64,000 bases of DNA, taken from contig NW_024881790.1 of NCBI RefSeq assembly GCF_019059575.1, positions 62,001 to 126,000 of the forward strand, in the 5' to 3' direction. Positions 32,901-44,615 of the stretch are shown piece after piece (positions within the stretch are counted from its first letter, which is position 1; each line of letters begins with the position of its first letter). The notes beneath the pieces are model-generated. The model ran no database searches. It was not told the origin of the DNA and saw only the letters and a program-made list of their open reading frames with translations. Position numbers and translations under genes: made by a program. The DNA comes from Amphibalanus amphitrite (taxonomy: Eukaryota > Arthropoda > Thecostraca > Balanomorpha > Balanidae).

Positions 32901-34660
32901 GGTTAGGTCAGGGAGGTCCTGTGTGTATTGTGTGTAATCGCTATTGTTTGGACTGTGGGATAATTTGGGGAGGATGGAGTGCCAGGAAATCCACTGGCAA
33001 GGGCACTTAGGAGTCAACCGGAGAAGCTCCAGTATCGGTTAGGCTAGGGAGGTCCTGTGTGTGTTCTGTGCTCCCCGTATAATCCCTGTGTGCACTGTGT
33101 AAAATCAAACAGATAAAGAAAACTGATCGTTGTAAATTGCTCTGGCCAGACACCTTGGAAATGACCTCTTTCCCGACTGTGGGTTGGCATATGGCCTTTT
33201 ATGCTCCATCCTCCGATCCCTGCCCTTCAGCACTATACTCACACTCGTATTTCAATATTTACAAGTCCCATTTATTTACATACTCCGACGCAACACCTTA
33301 AATTCCCTTACACGTCAAATTTAAAAGAAACATTCTGGGCCCAGGCCGCCCATCAACTGAGCCCCACAAGCCGCGCGGTGCGGTACACAGTCGCCCGTCC
33401 CTTTCCAGACTCCCCACGGTGTATAATCCCCTCCGTCCGCCTTAATCACCACGGGGCGCCGGACGAGGGTCCACGTCGGCACGCGTCTCGCGCCACGCGC
33501 ACAGTTACATAGTTTACCGAAATCGAATTGTGAACTTAAGCTACCTAGACTGAAAGTCCCAAGAATAAATTTAACTACCTAAACTGAATGGCCTAAAACA
33601 TTGCAGACGACACCTAAAAAGGGGAATATAATGTGGCTCACATAGCAGTAACGAGGGGGGGGGGGTTACTTGAAGGATTTTAGGGACTAGGTGCGCACCC
33701 GTGTTCACCGCGTGACCTTACTTGAGATGGAGTCGCTGACATGATGGTCGTGTCCGTCCAGCGCCCGGCCCGGCGGCCAGAGCCGCCGCCGGCGCCGTGA
33801 TGCCAGCCGCTGGTGTCTCGTGGGCTGTCCGCGATGTCAGACGAGAGACGTGGGCCGAGAGTGCCACCGGCGCGGGATGCGTCGTCCGAGAGAGCGAGGA
33901 CCAGAGAGAGCGTTCCAGTTCCGTTTCATCAACTTATACTTTTGATGACGTCATACTTCAGAGGGCCGGGCAGCATCTCCTTGTCCAATCTTCGTCCTCC
34001 ATTCTCAGAAAGTGTGTTTGGCTCCGCCTTCAAACGTTCGTGATTTGCTGAAGTTCGGCACCCCCGGCCATGCAGTCGCACCCTTTCACGTAGCGATCGG
34101 GTGGAATTCGCCGCCGGCGCTCACGGCGCCTGAGGTGCCAGGTGGCGGGCCTGGCCCTCCGCTCCCCCTTGTTTTGAAGTCAGCTCCGGCCAGATGTCCT
34201 ATATTTTGTCGTTGGCGACCGAGTTCCATTTCATCCTGTTTTCGTACAAACCGGGTCGGTCTCCGCTCCCCTTTCTTGTTTTGGTTCAAATCAGGGCCGG
34301 TCTGCACTCCCCTCTCCTTGTTCTCTGGCGGGGTGCCGAGCGTGGGACAGAGTCTTGTTTTCCAAAGGCTAAACTGATTAATGGCTCGAGGCTGGCAGAA
34401 TGGCGCGTTTCGGTATGCTATTTGTTGGCTTCAGATCCGGGTTCTCATGAAGTGGGGTGGTCATCTATAGAGGACCCCTGTTTGTCAGAGCCGACTGCGC
34501 CGTCTGTGTGGACGCCAGCTGGGACGGAGAGAGGGTATCACAGCCGATTTAGCCGGCTGACCGTGTCTGTGCGGCGCTCGCAGATGGCCGTGTTTCAGCT
34601 TGTGGCACAGCTTGCAGTTCAGCATGAAAAATGAAAAAAATGTAACGCATCTGCGTTACA
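29996..34660 (-). repeat. 3' LTR of the LARD-like element
   Basis: TG...CA ends, 4665 bp. The last 20 bases (34641-34660) form a perfect palindrome built on TGTAACGCA/TGCGTTACA. Contains a seven-copy 136-bp tandem array (32161-33060) and an 11-G run at 33655-33665. Open frames inside have no recognisable domain. Confidence 0.9.
32161..33060. repeat. 136-bp tandem repeat array in the 3' LTR
   Basis: Seven copies start GGAGTGCCAGGAAATCC at 32161, 32297, 32433, 32568, 32704, 32840 and 32976 (period 136, once 135; the last copy is partial). Each unit holds GGGCACTTAGGAGTCAACC and a TGTGTGTTGTGTGTAATCGC tract. The first unit is the most diverged (CCGCTGGCGAGGGCATTTGGG). Confidence 0.95.
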
Positions 34661-37185
34661 TTTTCAGACCTCTTTTTATAGTCGCGCCCCGCGACTAAAC
34701 GTTTGAGAGCCCGCTTCTGCCGTGCTATTTGGTGCCGTTTCGTCGTGTTTCTTGGTGACTTCTGTGACGAGAGCGGGTGGCCGTCTTCTAATGAATTGGT
34801 AGCTATTTCAACAGGAGTGTTCGGTTGCGGAGGATGGTAGGACGAGCTTGGATGATTAGGACATAAGGATTACGGGTTTTTGTGTCATTGCACAGCATTT
34901 CAGGCCATTCTTACATTTCTAGAACTAAAAACATTTACGTACTATCCCGTAAAACACCACCAACTACACATCAAATAATTAGCGCACAAAACTATATGGA
35001 AATCGAATGAAACCATTTAAATAATTAACACATGACAATACAAAAATAACATTGGTACATTTGGTTACTATAATCCAGATCAAATTAGCGACAACATACC
35101 GGTGCAGATTGTGGTATGCCAAAGAAGTGAGCCCGGCACCTGATGGTGGCTCCATGAGCCACGACAGCTCCGGTCCGGGATGGCCGCGATGACGGACTGA
35201 CGGTCGCCCGCAATTCGGTCTCGAACCGGCCGGCTGCTGTTGTAGTCTGGTCCCAATCCCGGACTCGCCCAGGACTCCCCCAGTCTCGCAGTTGCAGTCG
35301 TAGTTCGTCATTGCTGCCGATTGCGGCCGCCCTGGTGAACTGTCCGGCTTTGCTGCGATCGGGTCCAGAACTGGTCGCCTGTGGCTGGGACGTGGCTCCA
35401 TCGCGTTTTTAGTTGTCACCACCGATCTGGCGGTCGCCGAGGTTGCGTTCTGGTGCGGACTGCCGGTGATGGAACGGCTGTCACATCCAGTGGCAGACTC
35501 GGCTACTGGCTACACTGTAGCCTTTCCGACGATTTTGCGGTTGTTGTAGGTGGGTCACAGCTCTGGCCTTCGCCGGCCTCCCAGTTGGTCTGGTTGTCAC
35601 GGAAGTAGTAGCCCAGCTTGACTGTCGACGCTGGAGCGGATGCAGTCGATGAAGCAGCTGTTGTCCCTGCAGTCTGCTCATGGTTGTTTGGCCGTGACTA
35701 TGTACTGGCCCGGTGCAGGTCTCGTGGGTCGGTCTTGAAGTGTGGGAAGTGGGGACCGCCTGCATTTGATGTAATGCCAGGTAACCACCTCCCAGTGCAG
35801 CGGGCGGTCCAGAAATCGGCCCGCGGACTGGTCCGGACCATTTCAGCTGTCTATATTGGTCGAAACAGGCAGCATTCAGGTGCCCCCGAATGGTCGTGTC
35901 TAATGATGCTCCAAATATGATAGTAGTCGTCACCATCACCCAAGTTGCTGTCTGATTTTGTTGTAATACCTGCAATGTTGATTGCTAACAACATTTTAGT
36001 TATTCGGTATATCCGTCCCTCCTTCTCCTTCTTCCGGTCTTTGTTGTTATTTGTTTCAGGCGTTGTCTTCATTTTGAGCCCTCTTGGGCACTGGCTGTCA
36101 GCATCAGGTCAGTGGTTGATGACTAGCTTTTCTGTTCTTCTGTCGGCATCTCTTGTTCTTCTATTGCGTGTTTGCTCTCCCAACTTGATCCTTGATGTCA
36201 CTATTCTCAAATCATTTGCATATTCTCTTCCCAGCTGTTGATTCATTTCTGTGATTTCATGTCTGTACTGAAATTCAGTATTAGTGGCATCGTTTTAATC
36301 GGTCTCCTCCTTCAATTTCTTCTCTTCCCGCCGTCAACCTCCGCTGTGTGCCGTCCTTCTTTTCACCTTACTGTTCTTCATATTACATACTTCAATAACA
36401 ACCCCGATCATCTTCAGTCTGTGCCGTTACCTTCCTTTCAATATCATGCGTTCTATTTATCTTTCTTGCCGTCTTCGGTCCTGATTTCATTTGAAAACAT
36501 TCAATATCTTCATAGAGGCGAGCTCAGCCGTATCTGTAGTATGTACATCGGGTTCGGCAGCACATGACTGCCTGTTCTGTAACGGGTTTTCCGTCGCGGA
36601 AAACGGCTCGTGGACGGTTGCCGGTCTCCTGTCAGTTCTCTCCAGAGGTGGGTCAGTCCATGGGTCACACATAGGTCACTGCACCTTTTTGGTATAGGAT
36701 GGGTACAATCTCTTAAAATTGGGTTACAATGGCATCGTCGGTGTGATTACTCTAACTTTGGATCACGGGATTTCACTCAAGGTTAGGGTTCGCTGATGTG
36801 AGCCACATAAATTTAGTTAGCGATACCTGTAGCTAAAAGAAATACTAAATACGCTCGCCCGTCACTGAAAATTTATTCTCAAGTTACCCTTATCATGACC
36901 ATTTTATTTGATATCAAGTAACCCTTTTATTACACATTTCATTCAGCTATATACACCCTTCAGCAATCAACGCTTTCTGATTTCAGTCAAAAATCGATTT
37001 CAACCCGAGCAACGCTGTACTGAGTGACCAGCTCCCACTGCATCTATCTCAGACATACACTAATAAGTTTCCTCACTCACGCTCGCATTTCTTCTGAAAT
37101 TTTAGCTTTGGGTTCGGCAATGCACGTCCGTCCACCGACTTCATGTTTCTTTTGATTGATCCTGCCCCACGTTGGGCGCCAAATC
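34661..37185 (-). other. Interior of the LARD-like element, no recognisable genes
   Basis: 2.5 kb between the LTRs. Minus-strand frames at 35481-35975 and 34979-35422 are proline/glycine/threonine-rich and match no retroelement domain I know; plus-strand frames are serine/phenylalanine-rich from T-rich sequence. The region next to the 3' LTR (AAAAAGAGGTCTGAAAA on the coding strand) is a weak polypurine tract candidate. Proteins for mobilisation would have to come from another element. Confidence 0.6.
37164..37181 (-). promoter_or_regulatory. Primer-binding site of the LARD-like element
   Basis: On the minus strand TGGCGCCCAACGTGGGGC lies four bases inside the 5' LTR edge. TGG followed by an acceptor-stem-like GC-rich stretch is the standard tRNA primer site of LTR retroelements; TGGCGCCC is the form used with lysine tRNA primers in other retroelements. 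The tRNA identity is inferred. Confidence 0.75.
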
Positions 37186-40100
37186 TGTAGCGGGATTTCG
37201 CGGCGTTGCGGGGCTAACCGGGCGGTCGCTTCTCAGCAGGTGGGCTGGCTCGAGTGGGGGTGTTAAAATCGGCCTAGTGGGTGCGCTTCTACTCGTAAAA
37301 GCCCTTCTCGGTTCAGCCCCTCGCGAACTCGTCCCGACTCTGTCTTTGCATTCTCCGGGGCGATCAATCATCGGAAACACATAGGCCAGGGTTAGGGAAT
37401 GGGAGATAATGATAAATGATAATCAATTACCCTCGATCATATTGGTATAGAAAATCAACTCTATTTAACAAAAAGTCCCACTCTCAAACAACAGCGCCTT
37501 TCCTAGCTGAGGGCTATCTCCCACCGGATATACACAACAATCATACTTCCACTCGTGCATCCCTTCTCACTTCTGTCATACGTCCAGTTATACCTCATAA
37601 TTATCAGAGTTAGCCGTCTCCGATCCCTCCCTCTTTGCCTAACTTCCCCCGGTGGTGCTAAGGCGTGCGCAAGTCATTATTGAGTCATTGGCCTTAAATT
37701 TCATTAACCGTTATCCCTTCATAACCACAATGCTCCGTACATCAGACAAACGCTTCATAATGCTCACGCTACACGAATAGAATATACGAACCACCACAGA
37801 TTTCGGCACTCCGCCCTTGAATTACGCGACTTATAGCGGGTCCAAGACCATGCCGAACTACCTACACACAAATAATAAACACACACGCACGCAGGTTGTT
37901 GAGCGAACAATGGACTTACAGCATGGGCCGGTAAACCTTTGCAACAACGTACGCAGCCCTTGTCTTACTGCCACTCACGCGTGGACCTACCTTCTGCTGC
38001 CAGTGGTCAGTCAGCATCTCTAACACACTCCAGCCCACGGTTCCGGAGCTAGAGCTCGCAGGGCACTCAGTAGCCCGGGCTTTCCGCGGCGGACGTATCT
38101 AAAATTTGAAAGCCGGGTTGGGTAACTAAAGTCCGTCCGTGATACTAATGACCGCATCTCGCACCAGCCATAGTTCAGGGTTTCCGGGCCAACCCGGCGA
38201 CCTAAAAAAAGGTTAGCTCTCGTCGGCTAACTACAAAGACGACACGCGTCTTCCACGCACGCAGGTCCACTCGGGGATATCCTGCACTCAACACACATCG
38301 TCGACTACCAGCACATAGGCGTCCAAAGCCCTATCTATCCGTGGCTGGTAGTTAAGCTGTCGTCACAGACCTATTCGAAAGGACCAGAGCATGGCCGGAG
38401 CTACTCGACTGACTGCGGGTGGCCAGCACCGTCTGACTGCGATCACCCGACTCGAATGCTCGGTATCTAATGTTCACCCCCGTCTTGCGGCATTATACGT
38501 TCCTTCGCGGGGCATTACTCTTCCGGCGGCATACGATTCCCTCGCTAAGACGCCCGGGGTCCTAACCACCTCCGAAACTATCTATGTCGCTCTTCAAATG
38601 ACGTCCCGCGCCGACCACTTGAGGGACCGATAGCGGGCCTACCTATCTTTTTGAAACCGGGCTGGGTAACTAAGGTCCATCCGTGATACTGATGACCGCA
38701 TCTCGCTCCAGTCATAGTTCAGGGCTTCCGGGCCAGCCCGGCAGCCTAAAATCTGCCCAGCCTCCGAGGCTGTTAATCCGAGACGGAACACCGTCATCTC
38801 GCGGCGGCCCACCCGCCGATACACATCCCAGGCGACGGCCCACGTGACCTTAATTATCACCCAGGCCTACCCTGGGCCGGAACAATCGGGCCACTGGTCC
38901 CGTGTCCCGCTAGCCAGAGGTTAGACAGACTACAGCCCGTCGTCCCCTCCGAGCCAGGACACGAGGCTGACCGGGTAACATTTCTTGAAACCCTCCTCGG
39001 CGGTCTGTGCCCGACTCGCCTTCATCCTCACGTTTAATTTCGCGACTTATTGCACGCATCCAGGGCTTACTCAATCGAGGCCTTATATCTAGTGGGGTCT
39101 GTCCGAGTTTAGCGCCATTCGGGAAACCCGATTTTTCTATTTGTACAGTCCGCGTCTCTACTCGCGTCTCATCTCCCTCCTAACCCATGGCCGCGTCGGT
39201 GGATTCTCCACGCACAGGGGCGTGACGTGCATCATCTATCTCCCCGGTTCCATCCCTTGCAGTGTCCATGTAGAATAAAATTACATATATTTCGTGTGCA
39301 ACAAGGTCTAGTGTGTTGCTTGTGTGCGGACCGTTGGTAAATTGATTAGTGGAGTGCCAGGAAATCCGCTGGCGAGGGCATTTGGGAGTCAACCGGAGGA
39401 GCTCCAGTATCGGTTGGGCTAGGGAGGTCCTGTATGTGTTGTGTATAATCGCTATCGTTTGGACCGTGGGATAATTCGGGGAGGATGGAGTGCCAGGAAA
39501 TCCACTGGCAAGGGCACTTAGGAGTCAACCGGAGAAGCTCCAGTATCGGTTAGGTCAGGGAGGTCCTGTGTGTATTGTGTGTAATCGCTATTATTTGGAC
39601 CGTGGGATAATTTGGGGAGGATGGAGTGCCAGGAAATCCACTGGCAAGGGCACTTAGGAGTCAACCGGAGAAGCTCCAGTATCGGCTAGGCTAGGGAGGT
39701 CCGGTGTGTGTTGTGTGTAATCGCTATTGTTGGACCGTGGGATAATTTGGGGAGGATGGAGTGCCAGGAAATCCACTGGCAAGGGCACTTAGGAGTCAAC
39801 CGGAGAAGCTCCAGTATCGGTTAGGCTAGGGAGGTCCTGTGTATGTTGTGTGTAATCGCTATTGTTTGGACCGTGGGATAATTTGGGGAGGATGGAGTGC
39901 CAGGAAATCCACTGGCAAGGGCACTTAGGAGTCAACCGGAGAAGCTCCAGTATCGGTTAGGCTAGGGAGGTCGTGTGTGTGTTGTGTGTAATCGCTATTG
40001 TTTGGACCGTGGGATAATTTGGGGAGGATGGAGTGCCAGGAAATCCACTGGCAAGGGCACTTAGGAGTCAACCGGAGAAGCTCCAGTATCGGTTAGGTCA

Positions 40101-41848
40101 GGGAGGTCCTGTGTGTATTGTGTGTAATCGCTATTGTTTGGACTGTGGGATAATTTGGGGAGGATGGAGTGCCAGGAAATCCACTGGCAAGGGCACTTAG
40201 GAGTCAACCGGAGAAGCTCCAGTATCGGTTAGGCTAGGGAGGTCCTGTGTGTGTTCTGTGCTCCCCGTATAATCCCTGTGTGCACTGTGTAAAATCAAAC
40301 AGATAAAGAAAACTGATCGTTGTAAATTGCTCTGGCCAGACACCTTGGAAATGACCTCTTTCCCGACTGTGGGTTGGCATATGGCCTTTTATGCTCCATC
40401 CTCCGATCCCTGCCCTTCAGCACTATACTCACACTCGTATTTCAATATTTACAAGTCCCATTTATTTACATACTCCGACGCAACACCTTAAATTCCCTTA
40501 CACGTCAAATTTAAAAGAAACATTCTGGGCCCAGGCCGCCCATCAACTGAGCCCCACAAGCCGCGCGGTGCGGTACACAGTCGCCCGTCCCTTTCCAGAC
40601 TCCCCACGGTGTATAATCCCCTCCGTCCGCCTTAATCACCACGGGGCGCCGGACGAGGGTCCACGTCGGCACGCGTCTCGCGCCACGCGCACAGTTACAT
40701 AGTTTACCGAAATCGAATTGTGAACTTAAGCTACCTAGACTGAAAGTCCCAAGAATAAATTTAACTACCTAAACTGAATGGCCTAAAACATTGCAGACGA
40801 CACCTAAAAAGGGGAATATAATGTGGCTCACATAGCAGTAACGAGGGGGGGGGTTACTTGAAGGATTTTAGGGACTAGGTGCGCACCCGTGTTCACCGCG
40901 TGACCTTACTTGAGATGGAGTCGCTGACATGATGGTCGTGTCCGTCCAGCGCCCGGCCCGGCGGCCAGAGCCGCCGCCGGCGCCGTGATGCCAGCCGCTG
41001 GTGTCTCGTGGGCTGTCCGCGATGTCAGACGAGAGACGTGGGCCGAGAGTGCCACCGGCGCGGGATGCGTCGTCCGAGAGAGCGAGGACCAGAGAGAGCG
41101 TTCCAGTTCCGTTTCATCAACTTATACTTTTGATGACGTCATACTTCAGAGGGCCGGGCAGCATCTCCTTGTCCAATCTTCGTCCTCCATTCTCAGAAAG
41201 TGTGTTTGGCTCCGCCTTCAAACGTTCGTGATTTGCTGAAGTTCGGCACCCCCGGCCATGCAGTCGCACCCTTTCACGTAGCGATCGGGTGGAATTCGCC
41301 GCCGGCGCTCACGGCGCCTGAGGTGCCAGGTGGCGGGCCTGGCCCTCCGCTCCCCCTTGTTTTGAAGTCAGCTCCGGCCAGATGTCCTATATTTTGTCGT
41401 TGGCGACCGAGTTCCATTTCATCCTGTTTTCGTACAAACCGGGTCGGTCTCCGCTCCCCTTTCTTGTTTTGGTTCAAATCAGGGCCGGTCTGCACTCCCC
41501 TCTCCTTGTTCTCTGGCGGGGTGCCGAGCGTGGGACAGAGTCTTGTTTTCCAAAGGCTAAACTGATTAATGGCTCGAGGCTGGCAGAATGGCGCGTTTCG
41601 GTATGCTATTTGTTGGCTTCAGATCCGGGTTCTCATGAAGTGGGGTGGTCATCTATAGAGGACCCCTGTTTGTCAGAGCCGACTGCGCCGTCTGTGTGGA
41701 CGCCAGCTGGGACGGAGAGAGGGTATCACAGCCGATTTAGCCGGCTGACCGTGTCTGTGCGGCGCTCGCAGATGGCCGTGTTTCAGCTTGTGGCACAGCT
41801 TGCAGTTCAGCATGAAAAATGAAAAAAATGTAACGCATCTGCGTTACA
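37186..41848 (-). repeat. 5' LTR of the LARD-like element
   Basis: 4663 bp, apparently identical to 29996-34660 except for a G-run of 9 rather than 11 (40845-40853). The 136-bp array recurs at 39351-40250 and the terminal palindrome at 41829-41848. Confidence 0.9.
39351..40250. repeat. 136-bp tandem repeat array in the 5' LTR
   Basis: Exact counterpart of 32161-33060, offset by 7190 bases, with the same unit order and the same unit-specific substitutions (for example ATTATTTGG in the second unit). Confidence 0.95.
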
Positions 41849-44542
41849 CTTGCTGGAAGGCTGCCTTTAGCTGCTCATCCCAGTATACCGTTTTTGACTT
41901 TGTTCCCTTCAGGAGCTCTCTGAAGGGTTCCATAAGAGGCGACGTGATCATGAAAGGTGCGATCTGGTTCACGAGGCCCATGAAGGATCTGACGTCCGTG
42001 ATGCTAGGTGCCTCCGGCATAGGGAATTCGGCTACAGCCGCCAGCTTGTCACCGGCCGGTCTGAAGTTCTCCCAGCAGAGCTCATAGCCCACAAAGTCTA
42101 CCTCGCGCCTGCAGAACTTGAACTTGTCGGGAGACAGCGTGATACCGTGCTTGGCGCACGTCTCGAGGTAGTCCCAGCAATGCCAGAAAGCATCCTCGAT
42201 TGTGTGGTCGAACAAAAGGACATCGTCTACACACTTGAACATCCGCTTTGTACCCTCGATGGCGTCATCATATCGCTTGGTATAAGCGTCTGAGGCGGAT
42301 ACATGGCCCATCGGCGTCCGACGGTATCTGTAACGCCCCCAGGGGGTGATGAACGTCGTCAGATGCTTGCTGCTTTCGGCCAGGGGGACCTGATGGAATC
42401 CTGAGAAGGCGTCCAGTGTTGTTTTATATGTGCACCTGGGTACAGACGACGCCATATCGAAGGGGTTGCGGGTGTGGTGCGTCTCGCGTTTGCAGAACTT
42501 GTTCAGTTCTTGGTAGTCAACCGTTCGCCTCGGCCGACCGTTAGCTTTTGGCACCACTACCATCGGAGCGCACCACTCAGTAGGTTCTCCGGCTGGTACC
42601 TTCTCAATGATGCCTCGACGCTCGTCTTCGTCCAGCTGCGCCTTGACCTCTTTCTCCCAGTGCTTACTTACTGGTATGGGGACGTGCCTGGCATAGGGCG
42701 TGGCCCCAGGGAGTAGGTGGATGGTGTGCGGTTTCCCATCCATGGCTGGCAGTGGTTCCGCGTCGGTATTGAATGCGGTGTCTTGGAATTGTTGCCTCGG
42801 GAAGCGCTCCAGCATTTCTATGTTGTCTTCACTGGCTGGAAACGGCAGAACGTCTGGTCTGCCCGGATGACGCGGCTCTTCTTCACTCATGCTGCTCGTC
42901 ATGGCACACGCAGTGGCGGCTGGTACCTTGCTGAGCGGGTGATGCGGAAATTCTCGGTGGACCAGTCCTAGTTGCTTGCAGGCACTCACGGATAGGAACA
43001 TACGGGTGACGCCGCGCACAAAGAATATGTCTTGGGTCGTCGAGTTCCCAGCCAGCTGTAGAGTGCATCGCGCCCGTCCAAGCACTTCGAGAGATCCCCC
43101 TCCTGCGTGGGAAATTTTCTGGTTAGTTTTCTTCAGTGACTTTTTAGGGACCTTGATCTGTTCCATTTGACCTGGGCCTGCCACGCAGCACTCGGCTCCA
43201 GTGTCCGCAACTGCACGACAGAGATGCGCCTGACCACTGCCATCTTCGAGCGTGACGGTGACCGTTATCTCTTCCAGACCGGTCCCTTCGTCGTTTTCAT
43301 TGTTAACGTCGGCTGGTGTCTGGCTCACTGAGGACCAGAGGAGACAACCATTTGCTGTTCGCTCACCCTGCTGGGTCAGTTTTCCGTTCGACGGGCACTG
43401 CCACTGGAAATGGCCTTTTCCCTTGCACCTGTAGCACTGAACATTTTTTCTAGATTCAGCGCGGTTCTCATGTTTTCCACTCCTTGGCGTTTTCTTGTCA
43501 TGTGGGACATCGGCTGGGTCCTTTGGTGCTGTCTTCCATTTGCGGTATGTGGATTTCAGCGCTGCAAGCAGTTGCTGATCACCGTTTGCGGCACAGCTGA
43601 GGCTCGCGAGCTCATCTTCGTCCCGTTCATCAAAGTCATGCATCGCACTCACCGCGCCTAACACTCCCTTTTGCTCGTTTCGAGATGATTTTGCGGCTTC
43701 GAACTTCTCGATCTTCAGCAACAATTCTTCGAGAGACTTGTAGTCGCTGACATGCTGGTATATATCTATTTTCAGAGCCTCATCCCTCAATCCGACAATG
43801 ACTCTGTCCATAATGAGCATATCAGATAGGTCTGTTTGGCACGCCGGGCAATGGAAGCTGCATTCAAGTGCCTGCTGCTTACATCGGTGCACGAATTCTT
43901 TGCCCGGCTCGGCATCCATCTGTTTCATTTGATGAAACTTGTCTTTCTCTGCCGATCCACGTTCGTGGATCGCCGTATGACTTTCTCCACTGCGTCGAGT
44001 GCGTCCGTCACCGATAAGTGCTCCCATCTGTCGGTGTATTCTGCTTCGATGACTCTTTTTAGCTTGTCGTCGCATTGGAGTCTGATGTTTAGGACGGTTG
44101 TTCGCGGGCTCCAGCCGGCCATCTCAGCGTACTGCTGGATGTCTCGTCGCCAGATGCGCCACTGTTGGATGGGCATGTGATATTCTGCCTTTTCTGGCAG
44201 TGACGACGTCGGAATACGTTCTGGGATTCGTGCTGACGACGCCTGGTTAATCTGTTGCTGCATCTGCTGTTGCTGTTGCTGCATATTCTGCATCATGCTC
44301 ATGAAAAGTTATTGCTGCTGTGTCATCAGCTGAGCCAGTTTGTCGATTTCCGATGGTGCCCGTTGAGGATTCAATGTCTGTGCCATATCTTCGGTCTGAC
44401 TCTGATGTGACCCTGCACCGTCCTGGGGATGGGTTACTGTGTCTCCGTGTGTACCTGGCCGAGCCAGCCTAGGCTCTGGGAGTGTCTTGCCGCTTCGAAG
44501 CTCCGTGCCACCTGCCTTAATATTTATGTTCGGTTCCGTCAT
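41849..44542 (-). pseudogene. Gypsy 1 gag-protease-RT, broken by a stop and a frameshift
   Basis: Gag starts at 44542 (MTEPNINIKAGG). A TAA stop at 44306-44308 interrupts it just before a glutamine-rich stretch, and the frame shifts near 43930. From there to 41849 the frame is open. It has one CCHC zinc knuckle CYRCKGKGHFQWQC (about 43395-43438), a protease with VADTGAECC (about 43195-43215), and RT with WCAPMVVVPKANG, TLDAFSGFHQVPL, CVDDVLL (about 42225-42240) and VDFVGYEL. It ends at AAFQQ where the LARD-like element entered. The FMGLVNQ block after RT recalls the K02A2.6-type gypsy lineage common in invertebrates. Frame breaks mean it is inactive. Confidence 0.88.
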
Positions 44543-44600
44543 GTTACGTTAAGTTCTTACACGTACACGTTATTTACTAGTTAATGCACTTGTAAATGAA

Positions 44601-44615
44601 CTACCGACCGCGCCA
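44601..44615 (-). promoter_or_regulatory. Primer-binding site of gypsy element 1
   Basis: TGGCGCGGTCGGTAG on the minus strand directly abuts the inner edge of the 5' LTR (ending ...CATACA). Position and TGG start are diagnostic; it resembles the serine-tRNA sites of some insect gypsy elements, but the tRNA is not proven. Confidence 0.75.

Larger units (their letters stand above)
29996..41848 (-). mobile_element. LARD-like LTR retrotransposon with 4.66-kb LTRs and non-coding interior
   Basis: Direct repeats 29996-34660 (4665 bp) and 37186-41848 (4663 bp) both start TGTAGCGGG and end CTGCGTTACA. They are flanked by the duplication CTTG (29992-29995, 41849-41852). The interior is only 2525 bp. 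On the minus strand a primer-binding site TGGCGCCCAACGTGGGGC lies 4 bases after the 5' LTR, which fixes the orientation and points to the Ty3/gypsy type. No gag, protease, RT or integrase motif is found. Very long LTRs with a non-coding core match the LARD class defined in plants; the comparison is inference. The only LTR difference I found is an 11 versus 9 base G-run, so the insertion is very young. Confidence 0.88.

Noticed and set aside
32161..33060. Regular 136-bp repeats resembling a repeat-spacer array
   Set aside because: The whole 136-bp unit is conserved, with no variable spacers. It lies in an LTR of an animal retroelement and is duplicated in the other LTR.
35481..35975. Possible gag gene in the LARD-like interior
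   Set aside because: No zinc knuckle, major homology region or protease motif, and composition is that of GC-rich non-coding sequence. A profile search would be needed to overturn this.
29996..41848. 7.2-kb direct repeat as an assembly duplication
   Set aside because: Not fully excluded, but the exact TG...CA edges, CTTG duplication, PBS at the inner edge and clean interruption of a gypsy frame are what a true LTR element gives. The G-run length differs between copies.
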